A stretch of 64,000 nucleotides of DNA from Gnomoniopsis sp. IMI 355080 (lineage: Eukaryota > Ascomycota > Sordariomycetes > Diaporthales > Gnomoniaceae), in the NCBI GenBank assembly GCA_027946555.1, contig JAPEVC010000078.1:79998-143997 (forward strand), written 5' to 3'. Position 1 is the first letter of the stretch, and the number at the start of each line of letters is the position of its first letter. Below the pieces are notes generated by a model. It was not told where the DNA came from, searched no databases, and saw only the letters and a list, made by a program, of their open reading frames with translations. The translations under genes were made by a program, and so were the position numbers. Shown piece after piece: positions 46,728-56,883 of the stretch.

Positions 46728-48443
46728 CTATAACGACTGCTTGACTGTCAGAACACCCCCTGCCTCAGCATCATAAACCTTCCTACCCTCGAACCAAGTC
46801 TGCACAACCTTCGCCTCCAACAGTCTACCCTCCTCCCAGAACATGTCCACGACTGCCAGATCCGCCATCTTACCCTTGTCCAAACTTCCCGTCACCTCAT
46901 CCATGAAACAACTTCGCGCGCTGCCCCCACTGCCCGCCACAACGCTCTCACACAGCCCCAGCTTAAACTCCGGATTAACCACCTCCATGTATTTCGGATC
47001 CCTCGCACTATGCCGCGTAGTAGCCACGTAACAGTTCTGAGGTAAGCTATGTGGAGCTGTAGGCGCATCGCTACCCAGCGCCATAGTGGCCCCCGAGTCC
47101 GCCATCTCGCGGTACGCGAACGCCCGCTTACACCTAGTTTCACCGAGCAGCCGCGGCCAGGCTTTGAGCACGGCTGGATCAGAGTGCACGGGTTGAACGC
47201 TGGCTGTGATGCCCAGCTTGCCCAGTCGTGCGGCATCCTTTGCAGATGTGAGCTCCAGGTGCTCGATGCGCGGGCGCAGGTCAGGGCGGCCGGAGGCCTC
47301 GATAACGTCCACAGCGTTTGAAATGGCCTTGTCGCCGATCGCGTGGATGGCAACCTGTAGCCCTGCCTCGGTCGCTCGCTCCACGGCGGGACGCAGCATG
47401 TCTTTGGACCACACCGGGTCCGGCGAAGCGCTGTTGTGAGTGTACGGTTCCGACAGTGCTGCAGTGCATGCATCGATGATGCCGTCGCTGACTATCTTGA
47501 TGCCTACGACCTTCAGATCCGGGCTCGTTGTGGCATTGTATTTGCGCGCCATCTCAATCGCCACATCAACCTGTGCAGCCACGTCGGCCTTGTCCTCGGT
47601 GGGCCGGAGAAGCCAGTACGCTGCAATCCGAATGGGGAGATCCGGCCGTTGCTGTCGCAGGAGCAGCAGACTGTCCCACATGTCCCCATTCATTGCCATA
47701 TCGATCATGCCCACGTAGCCTTCGGCGCTATATGTATCGACGGCCTTGCCCATCGCTGTTGCACGCTCTTGTGGTGTAGATATACGGGCAATCCACGGCC
47801 AGATGAGAGTAAATACGACAGCCTCCTCGAAAAAGCCCGTGGCCTTACCGCTCTCGTCGCGATGAATTGTGCCACCTGGCGGATCCGGCATGGTGCCGAT
47901 ACCCAGGCCGGCGTCGAGCTCATCAATACCCGCTTGGTTTGCCCAAGTAGCGTGCAGGTCGCGTGAGTCGATGAAGATTGATCGGCCAAGCGGGTCGAGA
48001 TCGTCCAGCATGCTGTGGTGCACCGGCGAAGGCGTCATGACGCCGGGCGTCCACTTGGCGGCGAAGATGCGGGGGACATTAGGGTTGGCGATGGCATATT
48101 CCCTTATCATTCGGCGGACGTCTTCCAGGTCTTTACAAGGCGTGAGATCGACCTTTTGTAGCGAGAGGCCGAGGAGGAGCAGGTGGAGGTGCCCATCGAA
48201 GAAGCCGGGAAGGACAGTTCGCCCGGCCAGGTCGTGCACGACAGCACCATTGGCGCGGGCCTGAGATATGATTTCATCATCATCAGCAGCATCAGAAGAG
48301 GTGTTGATGTGGCGAATGCGACCGTCTGCGCTGATGAGCAGGCTTGAGGCGAACGACGCTTTCTGATCCAGGCCACCAGTATTGCTGGGTTGGAAGACCT
48401 TGGCGTTCACGAGGAGAGTTTCAGTGCCCGGCATGATGGTCAT
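46728..48443 (-). CDS. Amidohydrolase family 3 enzyme (YtcJ / N-substituted formamide deformylase-like)
   Basis: Intronless, 571 residues, starting MTIMPGTETLLVNAKVF. The family are metal-dependent TIM-barrel hydrolases acting on amides or cyclic amides. Seen: the small beta domain with LISADGRIRHI; LPGFFDGHLHLLLLG at about 78-92, where GHLH supplies two metal-binding His; QVAIHAIGDKAI in mid-chain (third His); PRIEHLELT (fourth His); MALGSDAPTAPHS (metal-binding Asp); and the returning beta domain GSLDKGKMADLAVVDM near the C-terminus. All expected ligands are present and the length suits the family (about 530-600). No signal peptide, so probably cytosolic. The substrate cannot be inferred. 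The gene lacks introns although most neighbours have them. Confidence 0.92.
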   Translation of the reverse strand: MTIMPGTETLLVNAKVFQPSNTGGLDQKASFASSLLISADGRIRHINTSSDAADDDEIISQARANGAVVHDLAGRTVLPGFFDGHLHLLLLGLSLQKVDLTPCKDLEDVRRMIREYAIANPNVPRIFAAKWTPGVMTPSPVHHSMLDDLDPLGRSIFIDSRDLHATWANQAGIDELDAGLGIGTMPDPPGGTIHRDESGKATGFFEEAVVFTLIWPWIARISTPQERATAMGKAVDTYSAEGYVGMIDMAMNGDMWDSLLLLRQQRPDLPIRIAAYWLLRPTEDKADVAAQVDVAIEMARKYNATTSPDLKVVGIKIVSDGIIDACTAALSEPYTHNSASPDPVWSKDMLRPAVERATEAGLQVAIHAIGDKAISNAVDVIEASGRPDLRPRIEHLELTSAKDAARLGKLGITASVQPVHSDPAVLKAWPRLLGETRCKRAFAYREMADSGATMALGSDAPTAPHSLPQNCYVATTRHSARDPKYMEVVNPEFKLGLCESVVAGSGGSARSCFMDEVTGSLDKGKMADLAVVDMFWEEGRLLEAKVVQTWFEGRKVYDAEAGGVLTVKQSL

Positions 48444-49269
48444 GGTGGGGTGTTTATCACTGGAACATTCTTAGCAGGTAGTTCCGGACAACTGGTTTGC
48501 GAGGTGGTTTCTCCTGTCCAGGTCATGTACAACGCTGTTTTGGAAATGAATGCATCCATCTTGTGCTCCGCCTCGCGCGATACCGGAGCTGCGGGTTTAG
48601 AACCCGAGGCTATCTACGCTATCAGTAAATTCGTACGGAAAACACGTAGAGGTATACAATTCCTCGTCGGAGCTCCTCTCTCCACAAACTACTTCACCTC
48701 ACCTTCTCCCGAGTTCAAATTGAGCAGGATGTCTTGTTATGGCGTGGGAAATCCTATAGCGGTCTCAGGTATGCACGAAAGAGTGTCCTGGCAAGCACCC
48801 CGGACCTGGACAGTCTCATATTGTCGTCCCAAGTCCACCCTGCGGATCCAACGTCAAGGTGCTGGCAGGGATGCGCCAACGTCCGAACTAAGGTTATTCG
48901 AACGCCAGAACTATGAAGCTTAAAAACATGAGACAACAGAGCCTCAACATCCTCGTCCGCGAAGCCACTCGAGACTACTTGGGTGTTTGGGGTTTCATGA
49001 CGGTCCAAAGGGGTGATCGACAGTTTCTGCGATCATTGCTATGAAAGGGGAATCTATACATAAAGCCCAGCAGTTGTCTGTCTCGTAATGTTTTGATCGT
49101 TTTCTTGGGAATATCACGTTCGCTAATAGACGATCTCCCGGTTGCTCTCCCGTGAACCGTGCTCTTCGCTTCTTGAACCAGACATTCGTTAATCGTAAAA
49201 CAAGATTGAGTTGCTGGGCATCTCGCACCGAATATCTCACCATCGCCCTTACGAATACAATCCTCGAAA
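48444..49269. other. Intergenic between divergent genes
   Basis: 826 bases between the amidohydrolase start (minus) and the small secreted protein start (plus). No gene supported; probably holds both promoters. Confidence 0.5.
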
Positions 49270-49788
49270 ATGCTTGCCGACCTCGTTCTCCTCCTCTCGG
49301 CGGCCTCGGCTGTCCTGGCCTTCCCCTATCCACTCACCTCATCAAGCCCACTCAGACCCCGGACGGATGCAACAAACGTCGTCTGCACTGACGCCAACGC
49401 GTGAGTCCAACCCCGCCTTCCCCCCGGCTAGGCAAGAATGCCTTTTTTTTTTTTTTTTTTTTCAGAAACTTTCAACTTGCTGATGATTTCAACCAGCGCC
49501 ATTGACGAACATAACAAGAATGTTGCCCTGCTTGCCATCTGTGGCGGTATCTCTGGCGCCATCACCAAGTGCCAGGGCAATCCGACCTCCACAACTGGAC
49601 AATCAGGCGATGCCAAGTTCACACTCAACCCTACACAATCTGGAGCGACGATTAATATCTCTAAGGGCCGGTGGGAACAATGTATCAAGTCGGCAGAGGC
49701 GGTGTGTCCAGGTGGGCAGGCTTACACGGCGACGTGCCCATTGGGGTCGTCGTCTGGTGATACGAACTTCGAGTTGACGAAACAGTAA
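49270..49788 (+). CDS. Small secreted cysteine-rich protein (effector-like)
   Basis: Exons 49270-49400 and 49497-49788 give 140 residues. Residues 1-17 form a signal peptide (MLADLVLLLSAASAVLA), then a Ser/Pro/Arg-rich stretch (about 18-34). The mature part has six Cys (in VVCTD, AICGG, KCQG, QCIK, VCPG and TCPLG), an even number fitting three disulfides. Small size, secretion and paired Cys are the usual marks of fungal effector-like proteins, but no family is recognised. The intron holds T20 at 49443-49462 followed at once by CAG (49463-49465), yet the frame is kept only by the later acceptor at 49496; the early site would give a short frameshifted product. The gene ends 31 bases from the convergent eqolisin gene. 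Confidence 0.72.
49443..49462 (+). repeat. Poly(T)20 polypyrimidine tract in intron
   Basis: A pure T20 run inside the intron of the small secreted protein gene, directly followed by CAG, which makes a near-ideal 3' splice site upstream of the one needed for the reading frame. Confidence 0.9.
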
Positions 49789-49819
49789 TATGATTCCAAA
49801 ACGTTATGCCAAACACGGC

Positions 49820-50653
49820 TTATGGCCCGTTGAACTCCTCCTCAACATAAGCAAGCCATACATCCCCATCGCCTGCACCCGATTGAGAATATAGAATCCC
49901 CGTATCATTCCACCACACAGCTGTGATCCTCTCCTCTCCCCCGGGTTGCCCAGGAACAACACACTCCCCAGTCGTATTCCAACACGCCCTCGCGTCCACG
50001 AAAGTCGCATTTCCCCAATCCGGCCACACATACCTCGTCGTATTGAGATACGTTCCCGCCTCCACAATCCACTCCGCCGAAGACCCCGGCGCCGGCCATG
50101 TTGGCCCGCGCCAGGAAACAGGCGCATCCCGGGTAATTGTGAAGGTCTGGCTTGTGTTGAGGTTCGTGAGTGCCACGCTCCCTTGCAGTCCGCCGTTGGA
50201 CGTATTGACGCGCACGTAGAGATGATCGCCTGCCGCTAAGGCCAGTTGCGAGGCCGGGATAGACACCGGGTCCTCAGGTACCCATTCGTAGAAGCCTGTG
50301 TATGTGGCTGTACCGTTGACGGAGAGCGAGGCGAATAAGCCGGCTTGCCATAACCCGCGCACACCCGCGAGGGAGTCCGAGAGGAGGAAGCCGTCGAGCC
50401 CGACCCAGAAGGACGCGGTGTATAGGTCGACTTGCTCATGTGGGTTGGAGGGGAGCGACAGAGGTGGAATGATGAGGGTGGCTTCGGCGAGGTTGAAGCC
50501 GGAGGGACTGGAGGCGTTGGGCGAGAGGGTCGAGTTAGCCAGTTGGACTGGTCCAGCCCATGTCGTGTCGTAGAACATGCTGGCTTGGCCGACACAGAGA
50601 GTGGGCACGACCAGCGCTGACAGCGTATTTTCTAAGGCTCGGTTGAACTTCAT
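49820..50653 (-). CDS. Peptidase family G1 (eqolisin / aspergilloglutamic-type)
   Basis: Intronless, 277 residues. Eqolisins are secreted acid proteases of filamentous fungi with a beta-sandwich and a Gln/Glu catalytic dyad. Seen: ASFWVGLDGF at 80-89, GLWQAGLF with Gln103 as the likely catalytic Gln, and SSAEWIVEAG with Glu194 as the likely catalytic Glu. The order and ~90-residue spacing agree with the family. The N-terminus (1-24, ending VGQA) is a plausible though weak signal peptide; many N-glycosylation sequons (NST, NAS, NGT, NTS, NTT, NAT) support secretion. Family members usually carry a propeptide; here the sandwich begins soon after the signal (SMFYDTTWAGPV), so the propeptide is short or absent. 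Ends MAYVEEEFNGP-like (LAYVEEEFNGP). Confidence 0.88.
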   Translation of the reverse strand: MKFNRALENTLSALVVPTLCVGQASMFYDTTWAGPVQLANSTLSPNASSPSGFNLAEATLIIPPLSLPSNPHEQVDLYTASFWVGLDGFLLSDSLAGVRGLWQAGLFASLSVNGTATYTGFYEWVPEDPVSIPASQLALAAGDHLYVRVNTSNGGLQGSVALTNLNTSQTFTITRDAPVSWRGPTWPAPGSSAEWIVEAGTYLNTTRYVWPDWGNATFVDARACWNTTGECVVPGQPGGEERITAVWWNDTGILYSQSGAGDGDVWLAYVEEEFNGP

Positions 50654-51984
50654 GGTGGTGACGTTGATCGGGAGCCCAGTCTGGTTTTACACTATGACGG
50701 ACTGGCGCATCGAATCTATATAAGAAATCCCACCGAGGTGCCTTATTAGTTAGAAAAAGGTGGAGTGGGGCGCAAATACGAGGTCTTCGCGGGCAGTGTG
50801 TAAACCGAACGCCGTTACTTTTTAAGCTCCTTGGCGAAAATTGTCCCAAAACGGGTAAAGGGGTCGCCCATCATTCGTACCAGCCTTGGCAGTGAAGAGC
50901 ATTTTGTTCCTTTAAGCCTGTTATGGTTGGCTTCATCGTTTTCACGAGCATATGATACTTAATTCGTACTTTACAGTAAAATATAAGTTGTCATTTTCCT
51001 CCGATCGATTGTTGGCATTGTCGTAATTCTTAGCCTGAAGGCAAAATACACGTCCATGATCCCGGCATACCAGCCTCGAAGGACCAGATGGCCTGCGTCA
51101 TGTACATGTGTCTGCACAAAGCAGCTACACTTGACCACAAATATGCAGACTGTGAGTAGAAATCCAGCTGGTAGCCGTAATATGCACCTTCAATGGCAAG
51201 GTTGGTTGATATCTGGGTTGAGATTGGATCCTCCGTACTTGATGTTCTAGCAGAAACCAAACCCTCCCCGAGCTCTAGCTATCGTCTTCTACATTCTCAT
51301 TGTCTCTTAAAAGACGTGCAGCGCGGAGACTATCCCAAGGATACTAGGCTGATAAAGCTCAATATATGCACATCGAAATCGCAATATATTTTCAGGTCGA
51401 ATGTGCAGGCAATCAGCGTCCAGTACGCGTACTTGAGTCCACTGCACATCCGAGTGTCCCTTAAGCTGACTTATTGCCACTTGATATTTCCACATCGAGA
51501 CTGCGCTCCATCCCTCTCTGAAGGTTATCAATTTTTTTTTGGGTTGAAATATGATTGTGCATCAATTGATCATGGTCTCGAATTTTCCCGAACAAAGGCT
51601 TCCCAAGAAAGCCGACAATTGATTGTCTAATCCAATAATTAGCTGCTGACTGACAAAGGCCTCTTGGTGGGAAACGCTTTCATAGGAACCATCATTGAAT
51701 TGCAAATAGCACCTGAGAGTAATTGTTCTCAGTCACTGATTTAATAACCCTTTGTCAATTGTTCATCTTTCAAGTTTCCCTCTCTTACCCTTGAGGCTAT
51801 ATAGCAGTCGGTTGTTTTCAAGCCCAACGACATAGCTACCTAGGTAGATCGTTGCCTGCGGCCCAAGACTGCTTTCCCAATTCCACACCTTATTCTGAGA
51901 TCTATCGAAGGTTTTCACCCACGAGATAGATTAGATACGTTACATAAGCCAACAAGTAAGTCGCACAATCTTGATTTTGCGCCT
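50654..51984. other. Intergenic region
   Basis: 1.3 kb between divergent genes (eqolisin on minus, orphan gene on plus). It contains the palindrome CTACCTAGGTAG at 51836-51847, about 140 bases before the orphan start. No other gene supported. Confidence 0.5.
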
Positions 51985-52879
51985 ATGGCACCGGCAGAGT
52001 GGGATTGGAAACCCTTCTTGCCCGGGAGGGCACCACCACCAGGGTGGTCAAGTTGGGAACTATACTACTTATCCATAGGGCTCAAGATAGCAATGGACTA
52101 TTTAAACCTCCCAGCAGGTATAGGTAGGCAAGTAAATGACAACAAACGAAGAGGCAAGAAAATTGCAACTACCGCTCGACACTGGTGTTTACGATGTAAG
52201 TGGGTCTGGTTCCTGAAAACCTGGATGATATGAATAGGGTCTACCCAGTTGTCTACTTTCTTCGGTCTTCTTTTCTTCCTGTCCTTTGCTAACTTTGGTT
52301 TGTTCCACAGGGTATGAGGTTACTCGCGGCAGCGGTGTGGCGGTGCCAGCTATCATGGGACAGCCGATCCCTCCAACCTACGCTGTCATACCTGCCGCGA
52401 CTCGACCCAAGTGGCAAGCCAGGTGGGCTACTAATGTCGAACCTCACAATTCTAGGGCTCTTCCAGCACATGACGTGAATTATTTACACCGAAATATTTG
52501 GACTTTAGAGGATTTCAAATTCGTACCTCTTGCACCAGGCGCACTGGCTTTGTCTGCTCCCGCTCGACGAGTAGCGAATTATATTGGACCCTTGGCAATT
52601 CTGGGACCGGTAACAAGGGCGACATTCCATGCAAATCTGAGACGTCCTCAGGGCCAAGCTGGGACCGCTGGTAATTGGATGAGCCTGACCGCTCAGGAGA
52701 GGGCAAGACTTCGCGCAGATTGTGCTAATTATCAACCATCGGGCGGCTTTCCTCTAGATCCAGGGGCAGACGCAATCGCCCTTACAACGCCGACTCCAGG
52801 GCTTGGATGCTTCTTTGACAGGTTGCCGGAGTTTCTTTGTCAACTGGGTGATGTGTTCAGGGCATCTGACTTTGTATAG
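51985..52879 (+). CDS. Orphan two-exon protein of unknown function
   Basis: Exons 51985-52195 and 52311-52879 (intron GTAAGT...TTCCACAG, 115 bases) give 259 residues. The join reads HWCLR+WYEVTRGSG. No signal peptide or transmembrane helix is evident. The chain is rich in Pro, Ala, Arg and Trp, with aromatic-rich N-terminal sequence (AEWDWKPFLPG, WSSWELYYLSIGLKIAMDYL) and a C-terminal half with ALALSAPARRVANYIGPLAIL and LTAQERARLRADC. I do not recognise any domain. The clean splice signals, an ATG at the start and sustained frame argue that it is real. It could be a lineage-specific gene. Confidence 0.5.
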
Positions 52880-53220
52880 AGGCGTTCAAGTATGGTAGTC
52901 AAGAAGCCAGCTTCTGGTAACATGCGGTGAAGTTTCCGAGGAACCCCATCTGGTAGCCACAAACTTACATTCTAGCGTAACAACTCGAGTGTAGGGCAGC
53001 AGTTATTAGATTATCAAGTGCATAGAACGGGTACTGTTTGAGGTAGAACAGCTTCAGGGAGGCTTCAATCAAGATCAAAACAAGGAATTTAAACAGCAGT
53101 GGAAATCCGATCGAGCATTTCTCATTATTATTCCTTATTGTACAAAATATTACACCTAGTATGCGCGAAGGTTATTTGCGTCTACGCAATTTGTACGCCG
53201 TGGGTCCTGACCCCGAGCGG
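52880..53220. other. Intergenic between convergent genes
   Basis: 341 bases between two stops. Nothing recognised. Confidence 0.5.
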
Positions 53221-54791
53221 CTACCTTTCAGTTACTGTCCACTCGTATGCTCGTGTAACGAGGATTCCCTGTCCAGGCTCGGTATCTGCCGGCGCGGGTC
53301 CTCTAACAGCGCTTACTTGCGATGAGACCATTGGTTCCGGTCCGGTCTGAAGTTGGACTGTACGTGTTCGGCGTTGTGTGCTGCTGTGGACAACTCCAGT
53401 AAACGAGTCTTGTGACGACGCTTCGTCAAGGCTAACTCTCTCTCTTGTGAATTCGGACGGGATAGGCTTTGTACCACTGCCGTTCGGGGATACGAGATAC
53501 TTTTTCGATTCCGCGTCAGTTTGACGAGGTTTTGGGGTATGGAAGCTGTCAAGACGATATCCATTCTTGGCAGTCGAAAGTGCCCCAGTCCTGTCGCCGC
53601 TCTTATTCGTCAACGTGCGAGTCTTTTCGATGACTCCTCTGATTAGAGGGTATATGAAGGGTAGGTTGGTGAGTACGAAGGAGACGAAGGATTCCCGGAC
53701 CGACCAGAACCCCGACTGGGCTGAGTCGGTATTACCAAGCTGTTGCACAAGCAACACATTAGCAACCATAACAAAATGCCACGAGTTTCGATGGGATCAT
53801 ATCTTACCGTCAGAATGCTGACAGCGCGCAATACTCCAAATATCATCTCAATGAATCCTCCACTGAACAGAACTATAATGCTGATTTTGCTTCTCCAGTG
53901 AAGTTGTGAGGTCCAAATCATCTGAACAAGCTGTGTTAGTCATAATCCTTGCCGCACTGGAAGCATTTGAAGGGAAGTAACCAACCGGAATAGGGATCAT
54001 CATCAAATAGATGTCGGTGATGGTGTTCATAATCATCACATAGATAGTCTGAAGCACCGAAACTGCAGGCATACACCGGTCTTTTCGTATAGCATGTAAG
54101 CTCGTGTCATCATGTCGGCAGATTCCGTTGGGTTGGGAAGGACTTACTCCCTGGGTTGGGATTGATCTGCCACTGGTGATCGAAGGGTATACATTTCAAG
54201 AATGCAACGAGCAGACACGAAACGTATGTAATGGGCATTATGACAATTCCAATCATGACAAGACGTCGTCTGCTTGCAACCCCCTCGCTGTTGAACCATA
54301 AATGTCAGCGTACTTCCCTCCCTTACTGTCAAATGATCTGGAGCTTACGTTAATCGAGCATAATAAACCAACCAACAAGCCTTTAGAATCCAAAGCAGCG
54401 TACAATAAAGTAGCAGGCCGATGACATGCGTTTTGGATCCATTGACACGTAACGTGAACTCAGTAGAATTCGGATCCAGGGCTGCGCGCTCCTCATCGCT
54501 CATTCCATTGTTCGCGAAGCCTTTCCAATATGCTACCACAAAATACGCTGCTACTGACTCTGCTGTGTAGACGAACTATACCGGAGTACTGTCAATATAG
54601 ATGATGAGAAAGACGATGAACATGCTCGGGGGTCTTACAGTGGCTAGTAACATCAAAGCATCATCCCACGCGAGGGCTTTCCAGCCAGACTTTGAGATCC
54701 TGGCATAGTACCGAAGAGCAACCACAAGATATGCGGTTCCCTGGAGTCCCCAAACCTCCGACACAAACTCTTGAGCCTCTGCGGCCGACAT
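53221..54791 (-). CDS. PTH11-like integral membrane protein, fungal rhodopsin-domain family
   Basis: Six exons, 54791-54639, 54575-54349, 54287-54148, 54080-53986, 53921-53808 and 53739-53221, give 415 residues with the frame kept throughout. The family are seven-helix plasma-membrane proteins related to the PTH11 receptor of plant-pathogenic fungi. Seen in order: LRYYARISKSGWKALAWDDALMLL (the R.Y.R...GW...DD signature), LLYCTLLWILKACWLVYYARL, RLVMIGIVIMPITYVSCLLV, the loop Cys pair in FLKCIPFD and NRCMPAVS, TITDIYLMMIPIPMIW (the TDIxLxxIP motif), and LGNTDSAQSGFWSVRESFVSFVLTNLPFIYPLIRG (helix 7). The N-terminal CFEM domain of some members is absent and helix 1 seems short or missing. The C-terminal ~140 residues are a Ser/Thr-rich cytosolic tail. 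Ligand unknown. Confidence 0.88.
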
Positions 54792-56883
54792 GTCGCAATT
54801 GGCCGCAATTAAGCGAGGTGTTTGATCGAATGATCAGTGTGTGAAGGCGATGGAATTGTAAGGAAAGGGCATGGAATTAAGCAACGATCAAGCCAGTGTC
54901 GTTAAGCGTAATTATTGACAATTGAACAGAACTTGCAGTATGTGTTCAGTATTTTGGAGGTGCTCGGGAGGAGGTTCACGGCCTAATTAGGTATGAATTA
55001 CAGTCAATCAGTCTTCTCAATTTCCCTGACCCTACCTGGCCCACTTGAAGATCTCCGAGACGACCAAATTGTTTTTTTCTTGTCACCCTGTCTAAATTTC
55101 CCTGTCCCCGGTTATGCCGTCCCTTGCAAACTCTAACGGTAAGACGAGGAGGTTTTCGTCAACGTCTCGGGACTAGCCGTTCTTTTCCAGAGGTTGCCGA
55201 CGGGAATAGAGATGAGATGGTGAAGCAGGCCCAGAACTGTCAGCAGGGACCTTGAGGGTGAGTCGTGGCATGATCAAGCTTTCACAAGCAATAAGACATG
55301 CTTCCAGAATGTTTGGTACACGACTGTGAGCAAAATTTCGCGTAGTCCATAGTAAGACTACAGCAATACTGGTAGTGGGGGCGCGACTGTGGGGTGGGGA
55401 GTGAGACCAGCCGTTTGAGGTGGTATCAACCCCTAGGTCATTTGACTCAGCCCTTACGGTAGAGGTCCTCACCCAAATGGGAAGTGGCCCTCGTTGGCTG
55501 GGCGTTCTTGGGAAGGCGCTTTGCCATATACGAAGATCTACTTCTCCATACCTAGTACATAGTACTATGTGTGCCTACGCGGGGGCCATCCCGAAGTCCG
55601 GGTGGAGTAACTGTGTGGGAGTATATGTCGGGGGCTGACTCGCAAGGATGATATATCATATTGATAAGGACTGACTTGTAAGGTCTGAGACCTCGATCGC
55701 CAATAGAGGCCCATCGACGCGTCGCTCGATTATCCAGTGACCCATAGAATGGACGATCTGAAGACAAGGGACGTTGTCCAGAGTATTATACAGTCTGCGC
55801 TTCTGTACCGCATTTATGCATACGCGGTTGCGAAATTACGTTGAGAATCACCTGGGTCGTTTCTGGACTCGGAGCGAAGTCATATCGGGTCAATGTGCTT
55901 TGGACATTAAGGACATATCCCATGTATTGATCGGTCGCCAAACGTCCGCGCCCACGACCGAAGCTATTTGCCGTGGTTGAGACTCTAACGGCAGACATAG
56001 TATCAGCTGCTCGATCGCTCGCATTTGTCTCGATAAATCCAGGGGAGAAGGCTGTGTCACCGTCGCTTATTTCTGCGGTATATTGACTTCCTATGAATCT
56101 TCTACTATGGCCAGGGGCCATGACTATCTAATATTGACTCTCCGCTTTGACCATGTAACACCAGCGAAAATCAACAGGCATATGGTTGGGTTGCGTAATA
56201 TGTCAGAACTGTCCCTGCATGCCGCAACGGTCAGACTAACAATACTACGTATACGGGGCCTGCAGGTGGAGATTTCGGTTAAGAGACGTCCCATTGCTCC
56301 GGTTCGCGAGTCGTGACAGGTGCATTAGTTGTCTCTGGCTAGTGGAGAACCAACATAGGCTTTGAATTACAGTAACTCTCCCCTATCCAGTCCCCATTTA
56401 GCGCGGTAAAGATTCGGAAGTTTCCAGACAAATACGACCTAGTACCTAGGTACTAGGTAGTATGATAGGAACTATATTCTGCTCCACCTATGGAAGACTT
56501 CGGTCACCAACTTCGACATCGGTAGGGAGTATGGAACGATATTCACGCTCCTTGCCGAACTCAGACATGCTCACGGAGATCAGGTCTTGTCATGTGGAGA
56601 CTTGCCGAGATGCTGTAGCCGGCTGAAGGACAATCGATAGGAGTAAAGGGTCCATACTGCCACGTATTTTCAATTCCCAGGATTCTTCAGATATATTCGT
56701 GATCTTAGTGACCTCTCATGTCCGTGTGTTACCGAGCCCCCAAGACTTCGACTCTCTATGAAGCTCAAATCTTGATTTCCGCTCCTTGCCGGTCATAGAT
56801 TAACGGCCGCACTTTATTGTCGAGCCCCAAGGGATACCAAATCTTGCCAGTGAACTTCCTCCAAAGTTGCAACCACAAGCACT
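54792..56883. other. Intergenic region with a 22-bp perfect palindrome
   Basis: 2.1 kb between divergent genes. It holds the palindrome at 56437-56458. A minus frame at 55786-56121 is open for 111 codons but has no motif. No gene supported. Confidence 0.45.
56437..56458. repeat. 22-bp perfect palindrome containing TACCTAGGTA
   Basis: Core CCTAGTACCTAGGTACTAGG with matching A/T at both ends. It is the longest member of a palindromic word family found in intergenic DNA of this window (18197-18206, 19318-19327, 38075-38086, 51836-51847). Confidence 0.85.

Noticed and set aside
55786..56121. 111-codon minus-strand open frame
   Set aside because: No motif, and no convincing neighbouring exon; considered chance or relic.
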